Assembly: GCA_000785145.2 (NCBI GenBank)
Contig: JSZA02000066.1
Location: 1-39,153, forward strand
Origin: Candidatus Thiomargarita nelsonii
GTDB lineage: Bacteria > Pseudomonadota > Gammaproteobacteria > Beggiatoales > Beggiatoaceae
Reading direction: 5' to 3'
Length of the DNA: 39,153 nucleotides
In this document: piece after piece, positions 30,530 to 38,866 of the stretch
How positions within the stretch are numbered: the stretch's first letter is position 1
Layout: the number at the start of each line of letters is the position of its first letter
Translations under genes and position numbers: made by a program
Notes under the pieces: model-generated
Databases searched by the model: none
The model's input: the letters and a program-made list of their open reading frames with translations, nothing else
Told to the model about the DNA's origin: nothing

Positions 30530-30635
30530 AAATGCCACCTTCGTTAAGGGCAACCACTAGGGTGTTGCCCCTACAAAAAATCACGGTTCACGTAGGGGCA
30601 ATCCTTTATGGTTGCCCTTAACGAAGGTGGCATTG
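30530..30635. mobile_element. MITE variant with altered, still complementary TIRs
   Basis: Ends AATGCCACCTTCGTTAAG and CTTAACGAAGGTGGCATT replace the usual ATTAAG part, with matching changes on both sides. The interior is the GGGCAACC..GGTTGCCC hairpin. It is embedded in a CGTTCCCACGC-type repeat, whose halves lie on either side. No 11-bp duplication is evident. Confidence 0.75.
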
Positions 30636-30744
30636 ACGCTCTGCGTGGGAATGCCTGCCTGGACGCTCCGCGTCCTGATAAGTCCTATAAATATTAGTTT
30701 TTTTTGCACCCTTCAAAAATAGTTTACAGTTTAGTGTGCTAAAT

Positions 30745-30780
30745 GTTTTCGGGAAATCCGCGCAGCGAAATTCCCGAAAC
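30745..30780. repeat. GTTTTCGGG palindrome
   Basis: Arms GTTTTCGGGAA and TTCCCGAAAC with core ATCCGCGCAGCGAA: the same core orientation as 715-749. It lies before the LamG gene. Confidence 0.8.
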
Positions 30781-30863
30781 AACTTTCGAGGCAAATTTTT
30801 CGTTTTCGAGATAATTGAAGAGTGCCGTTTTTTTTGTTTTTTTTTAATTAAAGGAGAAATACG

Positions 30864-31739
30864 ATGACAAAACTTAGGTGCTGGTTACGCACAGTATTGT
30901 TGATGGCTCTGACAATCGGATTATCTTGGTTTTCGACTGCTTGGGCGGACTTGAATGATGGGTTAGTTGCCTATTATCCATTTAATGGGAATGCCAATGA
31001 TAAATCAGGGTATGGGCATCATGGGATAGTGCATGGTGCTAGGTTGAGTCAGGATAGATTTGGGAATGGGAGGCGTGCGTATAGTCTTGACGGAAAAGAT
31101 GATTACGTCGTTGTCAGTAGCGGCAATAGCTTGAATATTAGAGAAGTGCTTACCATTTCTGTATGGGTAAATGTAGGCACTTTTTCAAATATTCCCTACT
31201 TTGTTGCAAGATATGACACAGGGCTAAGGGAAGTCTACAAGACGGGTAGCAACCGTGGACGCTTTGAATTTAGATTAAACGACGGCGTAAAAGTCCTGGT
31301 TTCTAATACCATTCCCAAGACAGGTAAGTGGTACCATATTGCCGCTACTTATGATGGTTCTATTATGAGACTTTATATTGATGGCGTTGAAGATAATTCC
31401 AAGTCTTATTCGGCAGCCATTTATCCCAGTGCTGGTGGAAAGCTGATGATAGGGGCTGATGATGACAGCTCCGAACTGAATCAGTTTCTTAATGGCAAAA
31501 TAGACGATATTCGTATCTATAACCGTGCCCTCTCCGAATCAGAAATCCAACAACTTTATCAAATGAACAATCAAGCATCTAACAATTGCTGGGCAATTTA
31601 TCAAAACGGCAATCTCCACATACCCTATGTCAAAGTCATTGGACCATTTGGTGATGAATTGCATTTTGAAGCCGATATGCAATATGAGCCATTATCTGAG
31701 CCAATGAATTTTCAGCTAACGGGGGCAAAACAAAAATAA
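30864..31739 (+). CDS. Secreted LamG (concanavalin-like) domain protein
   Basis: The ATG at 30864 follows AAAGGAG. The 291-residue product has a signal peptide (about 1-28, ending TAWA). A Laminin-G/Concanavalin-type beta-sandwich follows: LVAYYPFNGNANDKSGYGHH, YSLDGKDDYVVV, ISVWVNV, KWYHIAATYDGSIMRLYIDG, GKIDDIRIYNRALSESEIQQ. A 50-residue tail (WAIYQNGNLHIPYVKV) resembles a short repeat found after LamG in related secreted proteins. It is likely extracellular and carbohydrate- or surface-binding. It is monocistronic by layout. Confidence 0.88.
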   Translation: MTKLRCWLRTVLLMALTIGLSWFSTAWADLNDGLVAYYPFNGNANDKSGYGHHGIVHGARLSQDRFGNGRRAYSLDGKDDYVVVSSGNSLNIREVLTISVWVNVGTFSNIPYFVARYDTGLREVYKTGSNRGRFEFRLNDGVKVLVSNTIPKTGKWYHIAATYDGSIMRLYIDGVEDNSKSYSAAIYPSAGGKLMIGADDDSSELNQFLNGKIDDIRIYNRALSESEIQQLYQMNNQASNNCWAIYQNGNLHIPYVKVIGPFGDELHFEADMQYEPLSEPMNFQLTGAKQK

Positions 31740-31745
31740 GAGTTT

Positions 31746-31797
31746 TGTAGGGGCAATCCCTTGTGGTTGCCCCTGAATCCCTAGTGGTTGCCCGACT
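31746..31797. repeat. GGGGCAATCCC / GGTTGCCC hairpin
   Basis: GTAGGGGCAATCCCTTGTGG and TTGCCCCTG, then a second partial arm GTGGTTGCCC. It sits between the convergent LamG and thiS genes without MITE ends. Confidence 0.65.
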
Positions 31798-31799
31798 AT

Positions 31800-32000
31800 T
31801 TACCCCCCACCAATAGCCCGTACAATTTCCACCCTATCTCCCGCCGATAAAATCTGACTATCAAATTGACTGCGTGGCACAATCTCCAAATTGATCTCTA
31901 CAGCTAATCTTTTGTTTTCTAAATCTAATTGTTTTATCAAAGAGGTAATATTCAAACCATCCTCAACTTGTTGCGAATTACCATTTAAAAAAATTTCCAT
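31800..32000 (-). CDS. thiS: Sulfur carrier protein ThiS
   Basis: The 66-residue product has the ubiquitin-like ThiS pattern: MEIFLNGNSQQV at the start, SLIKQLDL, RLAVEINLEIVPRSQFD, LSAGDRVEIVRAIGGG at the end. The C-terminal Gly-Gly is adenylated by ThiF and thiocarboxylated to donate sulfur for the thiazole of thiamine. The extra third glycine is unusual but common in this family. It is a standalone gene here; thiG is not adjacent. It is divergent from the tRNA gene and shares its upstream region. Confidence 0.92.
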   Translation of the reverse strand: MEIFLNGNSQQVEDGLNITSLIKQLDLENKRLAVEINLEIVPRSQFDSQILSAGDRVEIVRAIGGG

Positions 32001-32018
32001 TATTTTTTCCTATTTTGT

Positions 32019-32047
32019 TTGACTATTGAAAAAAATTTCTCTATAAT
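32019..32047 (+). promoter_or_regulatory. Sigma-70-type promoter of tRNA-Gly
   Basis: TTGACT at 32019-32024 and TATAAT at 32042-32047, separated by 17 bp. Transcription would begin about 10 bp before the tRNA. This is the clearest promoter in the window. Confidence 0.8.
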
Positions 32048-32065
32048 CTTATCCGCTCTCATCCA

Positions 32066-32139
32066 GCGGGTGTAGTTCAATGGTAGAACATCAGCTTCCC
32101 AAGCTGATAGCGTGGGTTCGATTCCCATCACCCGCTCCA
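32066..32139 (+). tRNA. tRNA-Gly (anticodon CCC)
   Basis: The acceptor stem is GCGGGTG / CACCCGC, with T as discriminator base and an encoded CCA (32137-32139). The D-arm is TAGTTCAATGGTAGAAC; the anticodon arm TCAGC TTCCCAA GCTGA gives a seven-base loop with anticodon CCC, and the T-arm has GGTTCGATTCC. It closely resembles enterobacterial glyU. It decodes GGG. Confidence 0.95.
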
Positions 32140-32160
32140 CTCCTATCCACCCATCAAAAT

Positions 32161-32183
32161 TCCAAACTAAAGTTTGGACTCCT
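32161..32183. repeat. TCCAAACTAAAGTTTGGACTC palindrome
   Basis: Arms TCCAAACT / AGTTTGGA, GTCCAA family, just after the tRNA. The TCCT tail is not a T-run. Confidence 0.65.
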
Positions 32184-32191
32184 CATTGTGA

Positions 32192-32210
32192 TAACTGATA
32201 ACTGATAACT
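32192..32210 (+). promoter_or_regulatory. TAACTGA direct repeat in a leader
   Basis: TAACTGATAACTGATAACT: two full and one partial heptamer units, ending 3 bp before the ATG at 32214. Such arrays are reported upstream of genes in marine Beggiatoaceae. No Shine-Dalgarno is present, so it may influence translation; this is inference. Confidence 0.75.
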
Positions 32211-32213
32211 ACA

Positions 32214-32873
32214 ATGATGAACAAACCACCATTTGATTTGAAAAGTATTGAAACCGCACTACAAAAATATTTGTTTGAAACCCCCGATCCCGACGAAAGT
32301 GTTAGAGTTTTATTAGAAAATCCCCAATTGCTCACTGACTTTGTTGATAAATTGTTTGGATCGCTGATCGAAGAGGCGGCGGAAAATGAAAATCTGGTCA
32401 AATTTTATCAGGGACGTCGTCTATTGTTGCAAACCGTTAAGGAATCCATTTCAAAGAAAAATCTTGCCTTATTACTTATGATTAAACAAATAGAATCAAA
32501 AAAGGAAAAATTAGCGAAAACTATGGGAAAGCCTTTCGAGTTTCAAGATATTTTGGACAAAGTGCAAACATGGTTAGAAGCGCCAACGCGAGAAAAAGGG
32601 GTTAGCATTTTACAACAAAATCCTGAATTGTTGACGGATCAACCAGAAAGGATGTTTAGTCATCTCATAGATGAAGCCCAGCAGCATGGTAATAAATTTT
32701 TTGTGCGAATACTTCGTACTCTCAGCGAATTTTTCCGAGTAATAAGGCTTGAAGTTGGCGCCAATAAAACGGCATCCAAAGATGAACTAAAAAAAGCGGT
32801 GGAGTACGCACTCGATCATACTGATTTTTCAGTCTTTGTCGAGGGCAAACAACCCGCTATTTTTATTGCCTAG
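32214..32873 (+). CDS. Helical repeat protein with two 'NPxLLTD' units
   Basis: The 219-residue product contains an internal duplication. The first unit (about 25-70) has ESVRVLLENPQLLTDFVDKL then FGSLIEEA. The second (about 125-175) has GVSILQQNPELLTDQPERMF then SHLIDEAQ. Repeats of this type are found at the N-termini of large CHAT- or TPR-containing signalling proteins of filamentous bacteria. Here they form a short stand-alone protein without an effector domain. No signal peptide or TM is seen. The TAACTGA array replaces a ribosome-binding site. It may be an orphan adaptor or a truncated gene. Confidence 0.7.
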   Translation: MMNKPPFDLKSIETALQKYLFETPDPDESVRVLLENPQLLTDFVDKLFGSLIEEAAENENLVKFYQGRRLLLQTVKESISKKNLALLLMIKQIESKKEKLAKTMGKPFEFQDILDKVQTWLEAPTREKGVSILQQNPELLTDQPERMFSHLIDEAQQHGNKFFVRILRTLSEFFRVIRLEVGANKTASKDELKKAVEYALDHTDFSVFVEGKQPAIFIA

Positions 32874-32875
32874 AT

Positions 32876-32899
32876 GTCCAAGATAAATCTTGGACTCCT
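32876..32899. repeat. GTCCAAGAT palindrome
   Basis: GTCCAAGATAAATCTTGGAC followed by TCCT, immediately after the stop codon. Confidence 0.75.
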
Positions 32900-32907
32900 A
32901 ATTTGTT

Positions 32908-33085
32908 GTTTCGGGAATGGAGCGGAGCGGATTTCCCGATACCAAGTTTTGTTGTTTCGGGAATGGAGCGGAGCGGATTTCCCGATACCAAGTTTTGTTG
33001 TATCGGGAATGGAGCGGAGCGGATTTCCCGATACCAAGTTTTGTTGTATCGGGAATGGAGCGGAGCGGATTTCCCGATACGAAGT
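32908..33085. repeat. Four tandem 46-bp GTTTCGGG palindrome units
   Basis: The 46-bp period is exact (TCGGG at 32911, 32957, 33003, 33049). Each unit has a hairpin with core TGGAGCGGAGCGGA. Copies 1-2 have left arm GTTTCGGG against CCCGATAC; copies 3-4 have GTATCGGG, which restores pairing. The array ends 33 bp before the peptidase start. It is not a CRISPR array: there are no unique spacers. Confidence 0.9.
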
Positions 33086-33117
33086 TTGAAGGTGCCCTAC
33101 AATAATTGGAGTTATTT

Positions 33118-36006
33118 ATGCGTTTAATAAAAATATTTATTTTGATGAGCCTACCCTTAACTGGATGGGGGGCTAATTTTCAGCTTGATGTCACCATAGA
33201 TCCTCAAAACCAGACATTGATTGGCGTTGTTCATATCAAAGCGGCTCAGGTAATGCGTTTAAATGTAGAAAATTTATCTCAGCTGACAGTCGATGGTAAA
33301 GTGATCAGCCCTGATAAAGGGCACCTAACCGTTCAAACAGATCAAGAAGTTATCATCCACTACCAGGTTCTGTTAAATCAGAAACCCCTGCATTTTGTTG
33401 ATCAAGACAACGTTTTTTTAACCGGGCACTGGTATCCGCAGCCCGATGTTTTGGCAGAATACGCCCTTTCAGTGACACTACCGAGTGGCTTTATTGCAAC
33501 ATCTGAAGCCGATTCCGTTAAAATTCAGACAACTGAAACCACCTCGACTTTTTCCTTTCAATTTAATCATCCATTAGATTCACTCAATTTAGCCGCCTCA
33601 AAAAATTACGTCTTGAAAACAGATGCCTATAAAAATATTAGGCTCGAAGCGTATTTTTTTAAAGAGGATGCCCACCTCGCTGACATTTATCTTGAGTACA
33701 GCAAAAAGTATTTGGCGATGTATGAAACAATGCTGACTCCCTATCCCTACCAACGATTTGCCATTGTCGAAAATATACTCCCCACTGGTTTTGGTATGCC
33801 AACTTATACCTTATTGGGGCGGGCTGTTGTGCGTTTGCCCTTTATCGTTAAAACGTCGCTAGGGCACGAAATTCTACATGAATGGTTTGGAAATTCCGTT
33901 TTTATTGATTATGACAAAGGAAATTGGGCAGAAGGCATCACCAGTTATTTGGCTGATCAACACTATGCGGCACTTGAAAACAAAGGCGCCGATTATCGCA
34001 AACAAATCATGGTGGATTATAACGCTTATGTGAATAATGCCATCCCAATCAAAGCATTTAAAGCCCGCCATAATAAAGCCGAACGCGCCATCGGCTATGG
34101 CAAAACGGCTATGGTTTTTCATCAAATAAGAAAGCGCTATGGTGATGAAATATTTTTTACCGCTTTGCGTGAATTTATTAAAAATTACTCATTTCGTCTT
34201 GCCAGTTGGGGCGACATACAAGACACTTTTGAAAAAATAACGGGGGATAAATTAGACTTGACGCAATGGCTAGCACGCAAAAATATCCCTCACATTATTG
34301 CCGAAGACGTTCAATTACTCGTCGCACAAGGCAAGTTGACACTTTCATTTACCCTTGTACAACAAACCACGCCCTATCATTTGCAATTACCCATTACCAT
34401 TTACACGGATGTTGGAAAAACGCAACAACTGATTGAAGTCAGCAAAGAAAAGGAAAAATTCACCCTGATATTAGATGAAGTACCAACCAAAATTGTTATT
34501 GATGAAAATTATGACGTGATGCGACAATTATTGCCCGAAGAAATTCCACCCACATTGGGGCGAGTGATGGGCAAGGAAAAAATACTTGTGGTGATGTCAG
34601 AACCCCAACTATATCAACCGCTGATTGATAGCTTGGCTCGCGGCGCCCAATCACAAAAAGACATTCCGTTTACGCAACTCAAAGACAACTCCCTAATCAT
34701 TGCCGGATTTGATACGCCAATGGTGGACATGTTATTTGGTAAACAAACCATACCTGAAGACGGCGTGCGCGTCGTTGTCCATAAAAATCCGTATAACGAA
34801 AATGAAGTGATTGCCTTATTACACGCCAAAAATGCCCATGAAGTCAAAGCCGTGGCGCGAAGATTATCCCATTATGGCAAATATAGTCAGCTCGCATTCA
34901 AAGGAGAGGGCGGCAGAAATACAGACAAAGCCATTAGCGATTCCAATCAAGGCATTTTTTTACTAACGCGCCCTGCCACTCAAGCACTTAAACCTAATAA
35001 TATAGCAACACTGAACGACATCAAGTTAAACGACAGTCGAATAATTTATGTTGGCGAACAGCACAATAAATTCGCTCATCATTTCAACCAATTGAGCATA
35101 ATCAAAAAATGGCACCAAGCGGGCTATAAAATTGCCGTGGGCATGGAAATGTTCCAATTGCCCTACCAAAAAGCACTAGATGATTACATGGCAGGGCTTA
35201 TATCAGAGCAGCGTTTTCTCAAAGAATCCGGCTATTTTAGCAATTGGCGTTTTGACTATAATCTATATAAGCCAATCATAGATTATCTCAAAAGCAATGA
35301 TATTCCCCTGATCGCGCTCAACCTCGAAAAGGAGATTACTGGCAAAGTCGCTCGCGAAGGTATCCATAGCCTAACAGCCGAAGAAAAACAGCGCTTACCA
35401 TCAGAAATCGACTTATCCAATGAACAATATCGAGAAGTGTTATACCAAGTATTTCTGATACACCAAAAGCATCAGGGACATCAGGATTTTGAATACTTTT
35501 TGCAAACGCAAGCGCTTTGGGACGAAACCATGGCACAAACGGCGCATAAATTTCTTGTCCAACACCCAGAGACGCGATTAATCGTCTTAGCGGGCAACGG
35601 ACATGTGATGTACAAATATGGGATACCTGATCGGGTTTATCGGCGCAATGGAGAACCATTTACGATCATTGTACAGGGAGAAAACCTAAATGAAGGTATT
35701 GGCGATTACGTACTTTTTAGTGAAGAACTTAAAGGAAAACAATCACCTAAACTTGGCATAGGGATAGAAGAAAAAGACAAACAAGTTGTGATTATGAGCG
35801 TTGCTGATAATACGCCAGCCAAAAAGGCGGACTTGCAAGTCGGGGACATTATTACCAAATTAGCGGACCGAAAAATAGAAACATTGGTTGATCTGAAATG
35901 GGTGCTGTTTTATACCGAGATGGGTAACACGGTGAAAATAGAAGTGCTGAGAAATGACGAAACAATGATGCTTGATGTTACTTTCTTTAAATTTGGACAT
36001 CATTGA
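33118..36006 (+). CDS. M1-type metallopeptidase-ChaN-PDZ fusion, secreted
   Basis: The ATG at 33118 follows TTGGAG; the upstream TTG lies in that site. The 962-residue product has a signal peptide (about 1-20). An M1-like gluzincin domain follows, with HEILHEWFGNSVF at 250-262 (HExxH) and Glu272 in WAEGITSYLAD as the third zinc ligand. From about 625 a ChaN/Cofac_haem_bdg domain begins: RIIYVGEQHNKFAHH, KIAVGMEMFQLPYQKALDDY, LIVLAGNGHVMYKYGIPDR. A C-terminal PDZ domain (about 875-960) has VIMSVADNTPAKKADLQVGD. ChaN proteins bind haem; PDZ domains bind C-termini. The fusion suggests a periplasmic protease tied to haem or iron handling. The gene looks intact. Confidence 0.88.
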   Translation: MRLIKIFILMSLPLTGWGANFQLDVTIDPQNQTLIGVVHIKAAQVMRLNVENLSQLTVDGKVISPDKGHLTVQTDQEVIIHYQVLLNQKPLHFVDQDNVFLTGHWYPQPDVLAEYALSVTLPSGFIATSEADSVKIQTTETTSTFSFQFNHPLDSLNLAASKNYVLKTDAYKNIRLEAYFFKEDAHLADIYLEYSKKYLAMYETMLTPYPYQRFAIVENILPTGFGMPTYTLLGRAVVRLPFIVKTSLGHEILHEWFGNSVFIDYDKGNWAEGITSYLADQHYAALENKGADYRKQIMVDYNAYVNNAIPIKAFKARHNKAERAIGYGKTAMVFHQIRKRYGDEIFFTALREFIKNYSFRLASWGDIQDTFEKITGDKLDLTQWLARKNIPHIIAEDVQLLVAQGKLTLSFTLVQQTTPYHLQLPITIYTDVGKTQQLIEVSKEKEKFTLILDEVPTKIVIDENYDVMRQLLPEEIPPTLGRVMGKEKILVVMSEPQLYQPLIDSLARGAQSQKDIPFTQLKDNSLIIAGFDTPMVDMLFGKQTIPEDGVRVVVHKNPYNENEVIALLHAKNAHEVKAVARRLSHYGKYSQLAFKGEGGRNTDKAISDSNQGIFLLTRPATQALKPNNIATLNDIKLNDSRIIYVGEQHNKFAHHFNQLSIIKKWHQAGYKIAVGMEMFQLPYQKALDDYMAGLISEQRFLKESGYFSNWRFDYNLYKPIIDYLKSNDIPLIALNLEKEITGKVAREGIHSLTAEEKQRLPSEIDLSNEQYREVLYQVFLIHQKHQGHQDFEYFLQTQALWDETMAQTAHKFLVQHPETRLIVLAGNGHVMYKYGIPDRVYRRNGEPFTIIVQGENLNEGIGDYVLFSEELKGKQSPKLGIGIEEKDKQVVIMSVADNTPAKKADLQVGDIITKLADRKIETLVDLKWVLFYTEMGNTVKIEVLRNDETMMLDVTFFKFGHH

Positions 36007-36011
36007 TGGTA

Positions 36012-36034
36012 GGAGTCCAAGATTTATCTTGGAC
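36012..36034. repeat. GGAGTCCAAGAT palindrome
   Basis: GGAGTCCAAGAT / ATCTTGGAC between the peptidase fusion and the next gene. Confidence 0.75.
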
Positions 36035-36073
36035 ATTTCGCTTGCATCGAGTTTCTAATTTAAAAGTAACCGA

Positions 36074-37093
36074 ATGACAACTTCAAAAGAACCTTTTGAT
36101 GAAACGGCGAAAGCCTTTTATCGCCATCTGTTTAAAACTTGGGGCGTTGAGGTGGAAACGGAGCGAGAAGTTTTCTCACACGCACGTACCATTGATCTGG
36201 TGGTATCGTTAAGCGAGGCAGACCGTGACAAATTACGGGACACCGTGTTTGCCCATTTTAAATCGCTTAACGCCCTTGAACTCAAAGGAATTAATGATCC
36301 ACTCACCCTAGCCGAGCATAATCGGATTCTCATGCGAGCTTGGGCACTTGGAGCGATCCCCAAATCTGTTTCAACTGAACACCAAGAAGAAGATAACAAC
36401 GAATCCGTTCCACTTCCTAACCAAATGACTGTGACAATCGTTTGTGTCATGCGGCCCGATAAAATTTTGACTCAACTGAGAAACGAGTTAAAATTTAAAC
36501 GAATTGAGGCCGGCATTTATCACTGTAAAGAGGTGCTAGAAAAATGGATCATTTGTCCCAGTGAATTGGCTTTGGTGCCCAAAAACTATCCCTTATTGCC
36601 ATTAGCACGAGGTAAGAGATTAGAAAAGTTTATTTCCTTGTGTGTGCGTGAGGGGCTTAACGATTATCTTAGACTTATATTAGACATTGGATTAGCCACC
36701 TCACCAGAGGCTTACTGGCGAAAAATTTTGGAGGTGAAACAAATGAGACCAATGATACGTGAAGACACTTGGCCGATTATTGACCAGTTTTTCCGAGAAA
36801 TGCCCGAAGCTATTGGGAAATTGCCGACGTTTCAAGAGGCTTTGGCAGATAGCCTAAAGCAAGGGAAACAGCAAGGCATACAGCAAGGCAAAAAAATTGG
36901 CGAACAACAAGGTGCTTTACACAACGAGCATCGTCTCGTACTTCGTCAATTACAGCGCCGATTTAACCAAGTACCAAAAGGCATTGTGCAACAAATTGAG
37001 GCAACCTCTGATCTTGAACAATTAGATCAATGGCTGGTTCAGATTATTACTGCTAAAGAATTGGAAGAGATTAAAAGGCTTTTTCAAAGCTAA
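36074..37093 (+). CDS. PD-(D/E)XK-type Rpn-like protein
   Basis: The 339-residue product begins DETAKAFYRHLFKTWGVEVE followed by TEREVFSHARTIDLVVSLSE, a PD-(D/E)XK-like core (Glu, Asp, strand) seen in Rpn / DUF4351-containing proteins abundant in filamentous bacteria. The C-terminal quarter has the Gln-Gly run KQGKQQGIQQGKKIGEQQG and then a helical DUF4351-like tail (LQRRFNQVPKGIVQQIEATS, LEQLDQWLVQIITAKELEEI). Such proteins are linked to DNA cleavage or recombination in enterobacteria; here the role is unproved. No Shine-Dalgarno stands out. It appears intact. Confidence 0.7.
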   Translation: MTTSKEPFDETAKAFYRHLFKTWGVEVETEREVFSHARTIDLVVSLSEADRDKLRDTVFAHFKSLNALELKGINDPLTLAEHNRILMRAWALGAIPKSVSTEHQEEDNNESVPLPNQMTVTIVCVMRPDKILTQLRNELKFKRIEAGIYHCKEVLEKWIICPSELALVPKNYPLLPLARGKRLEKFISLCVREGLNDYLRLILDIGLATSPEAYWRKILEVKQMRPMIREDTWPIIDQFFREMPEAIGKLPTFQEALADSLKQGKQQGIQQGKKIGEQQGALHNEHRLVLRQLQRRFNQVPKGIVQQIEATSDLEQLDQWLVQIITAKELEEIKRLFQS

Positions 37094-37119
37094 GCAAGCG
37101 TCGCACCATCAATCCATAC

Positions 37120-37138
37120 GCCCGCCAAAAAGGCGGGC
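37120..37138. terminator. GCCCGCC/GGCGGGC hairpin
   Basis: A perfect 7-bp GC stem with an AAAAA loop after the Rpn-like gene and before the minus-strand AAA relic stop. It lacks a T-tail on either side, so it is only a candidate (possibly bidirectional) terminator. Confidence 0.4.
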
Positions 37139-37142
37139 ACGA

Positions 37143-37464
37143 CTACCAGCCCTCTAAAATACGATCAGTATTTTTACCATAAGATTCTTCTGGATGCGAG
37201 ATACTATTTTCTCTCAGAATAAATATACATTCAGGTTTGACATGACTAATTATTCATCAAATGAGGTACAATCGCTCTTTGCCAACTCGGATGAAGATGT
37301 AAATCAATTTCATCAATTAATACCACACCATCTTGTTGCAAAGGATTATCACTGCTTGGATTAGCAAGTGTAGGGTGCGTCCTACGCACCTTCAGCGGAA
37401 AATTTGAATTTAGAAGGTGCGTAGGACGCACCCTACGCTCTCTAAAACGCTGCCTCAATGGCAA
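37143..37464 (-). pseudogene. C-terminal AAA ATPase remnant (OLD/PtuA-like)
   Basis: The minus strand reads LQQDGVVLIDEIDLHLHPSW, then QRAIVPHLMNN and a stop. In another frame it continues HVKPECIFILRENSISHPEE followed by SYGKNTDRILEGW. These are the Walker B and C-terminal SxGxNTDRIL segments of OLD/Septu-type ATPases with about 25 residues deleted between them. Upstream, a palindromic repeat (37370-37436) replaces coding sequence. The N-terminus of a like protein survives at 10193. Confidence 0.65.
37370..37436. repeat. GTAGGGTGCGTCCTACGCACC hairpin repeat
   Basis: The 23-bp arms begin GTAGGGTGCGTCCTACGCAC and are complementary across a 22-base AT-rich loop. It is inserted in the AAA remnant and is a further hairpin family without MITE TIRs. 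Confidence 0.8.
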
Positions 37465-37482
37465 AAAAATCTACCAACATGG

Positions 37483-37534
37483 CAATGCCATTAAGTAGGG
37501 GCAATCCTTTATGGTTGCCCTCTTAATGCCATTG
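37483..37534. mobile_element. Minimal MITE (52 bp)
   Basis: CAATGCCATTAAG, then GGGGCAATCC..GGTTGCCC, then CTTAATGCCATTG (one base off perfect complement). It is the shortest member in the window. No convincing target duplication is seen. Confidence 0.65.
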
Positions 37535-37549
37535 CCGCCACCCTACATA

Positions 37550-38753
37550 TTATTGATATTCCCGTGCATGATACTCACACAACCATAAATAATGCCCTTC
37601 CGGTGTCAAAACCTTTTTCAAGCCGCCCCAATGTTGCTGTGGATCTTTTAATTCTGAAGTCATCTAATTTTGGCCAGCCAAAATCTGATGTTGTCCCTCG
37701 CCTAATTGATCAAGGCGCGATAAAACGAGGTCTTCGGTGCGCCAGTCCCAACCATAGAGTACACATGGTGGGGGTCAAATCGTGCCAAAGTTTTTTCATG
37801 TCTTCACGAGTCAAAATACCGCCGCTGTTGATAACGTTGGCACGATCCAAGACTTGACTGATGTATTCACTCACCCATTGAGGTTTAAGGATAACGATGT
37901 CCTCAAGTTCGTTTTTGTCCTGAAAATAAAGAATGTCGCCCAAGTCATGCAACCATTGTGTTAAGAAGGGTTGTTGCTTGCTATCAATTTCTTGGGCAAT
38001 CAGGATGTCCTGTAAAGTTTGCGGCGTGATGTAGTTTTCGGTGCAGTCGCGGAGAACATTAGCGGCCTTTAGCCAAGTACTGGGCCAAATTTCTCCCATT
38101 AAAGGTAATTGAGCGGCTGCCTGAGCAATGGTTTGCTGTAATGCTTCAAAACCTTGACCTGTTTGACTACTGATTTCACATTGTCCGATAATTTGGGGAT
38201 AGTGGCGGCGCAATTCGGTGAGGGGAATATCAGCATCTCGCACATCAATATGGGTAGCCACCAGCAACACGGGCGAATCGGGCGCAAGGGCGGTGAGGGT
38301 GTCGAGCCAATAGTAGAGTTTACCGGCCTCAAAACCCATTCCTGCGTGCCAAGCTAATATAAACAGGGAACGGTTGGTGAGAAAAAACTGATGGGTGGCA
38401 TGATAAATCTGCTGCCCGCCAAAATCCCATGTGTTGAGTTGCATGGTGACATTGGTTTGGCTGGGATGTGCGATTTCCAACTTTTTGGTTTCAAGACCAT
38501 GTGTGGTTGGCTCTTCAAGATTAAATTTTTCTCCACGTAGGACACGTAATAATGAAGTTTTACCAACGCGGCCTTCTCCAACGAGCATTAGTTTTGAAAG
38601 CCATTGTTTTTGTTTACGTTCCGATGTTTCTTGGAGGTAAGCTAAAATGGCTTTTGTGCCTTGTTTGACAATTTCGGGCGGTGGTGATTCTAGTGGGTTC
38701 TTGTCAATGTATAGCTCGGTAAGCTTTTTTTTTATTAGCGTTTCGAGGTTCAA
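37550..38753 (-). pseudogene. Roc-COR GTPase gene, degraded
   Basis: From 38753 the frame opens with the end of an LRR (LTELYIDKNPLESPPPEIVK), then a Roc domain: LMLVGEGRVGKTSLLRVLRG (P-loop), THGLETKKLEI, LNTWDFGGQQIYHATHQFF (switch), LLVATHIDVRDAD (THxD), CEISSQTGQG. The start is only a TTG and the LRR repeats are missing, so the N-terminus is truncated. The COR part breaks after DLTPTMC. A different frame continues DWRTEDLVLSRLDQLGEGQH, a stop, then QHWGGLKKVLTPEGHYLWLC and EYHAREYQ to a stop at 37550. It was an LRR-Roc-COR protein of the LRRK type. Any remaining product would have the GTPase domain only. Confidence 0.8.
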
Positions 38754-38866
38754 TTTAAATTATAATACACTTGATATGATATTCAACATTTCTGGTTTGA
38801 AGGTTTTACAGAGGTGGACTCCATTAACCAATCATTATATAGCTCACCTAAATGATTTGTAAATTT

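Noticed and set aside
32908..33085. CRISPR array
   Set aside because: The units are contiguous 46-bp tandem copies with no unique spacers, and no cas gene is present.
37246..37464. Real 72-residue protein on the minus strand
   Set aside because: Its first half is a palindromic repeat; only the Walker B segment is gene-derived.
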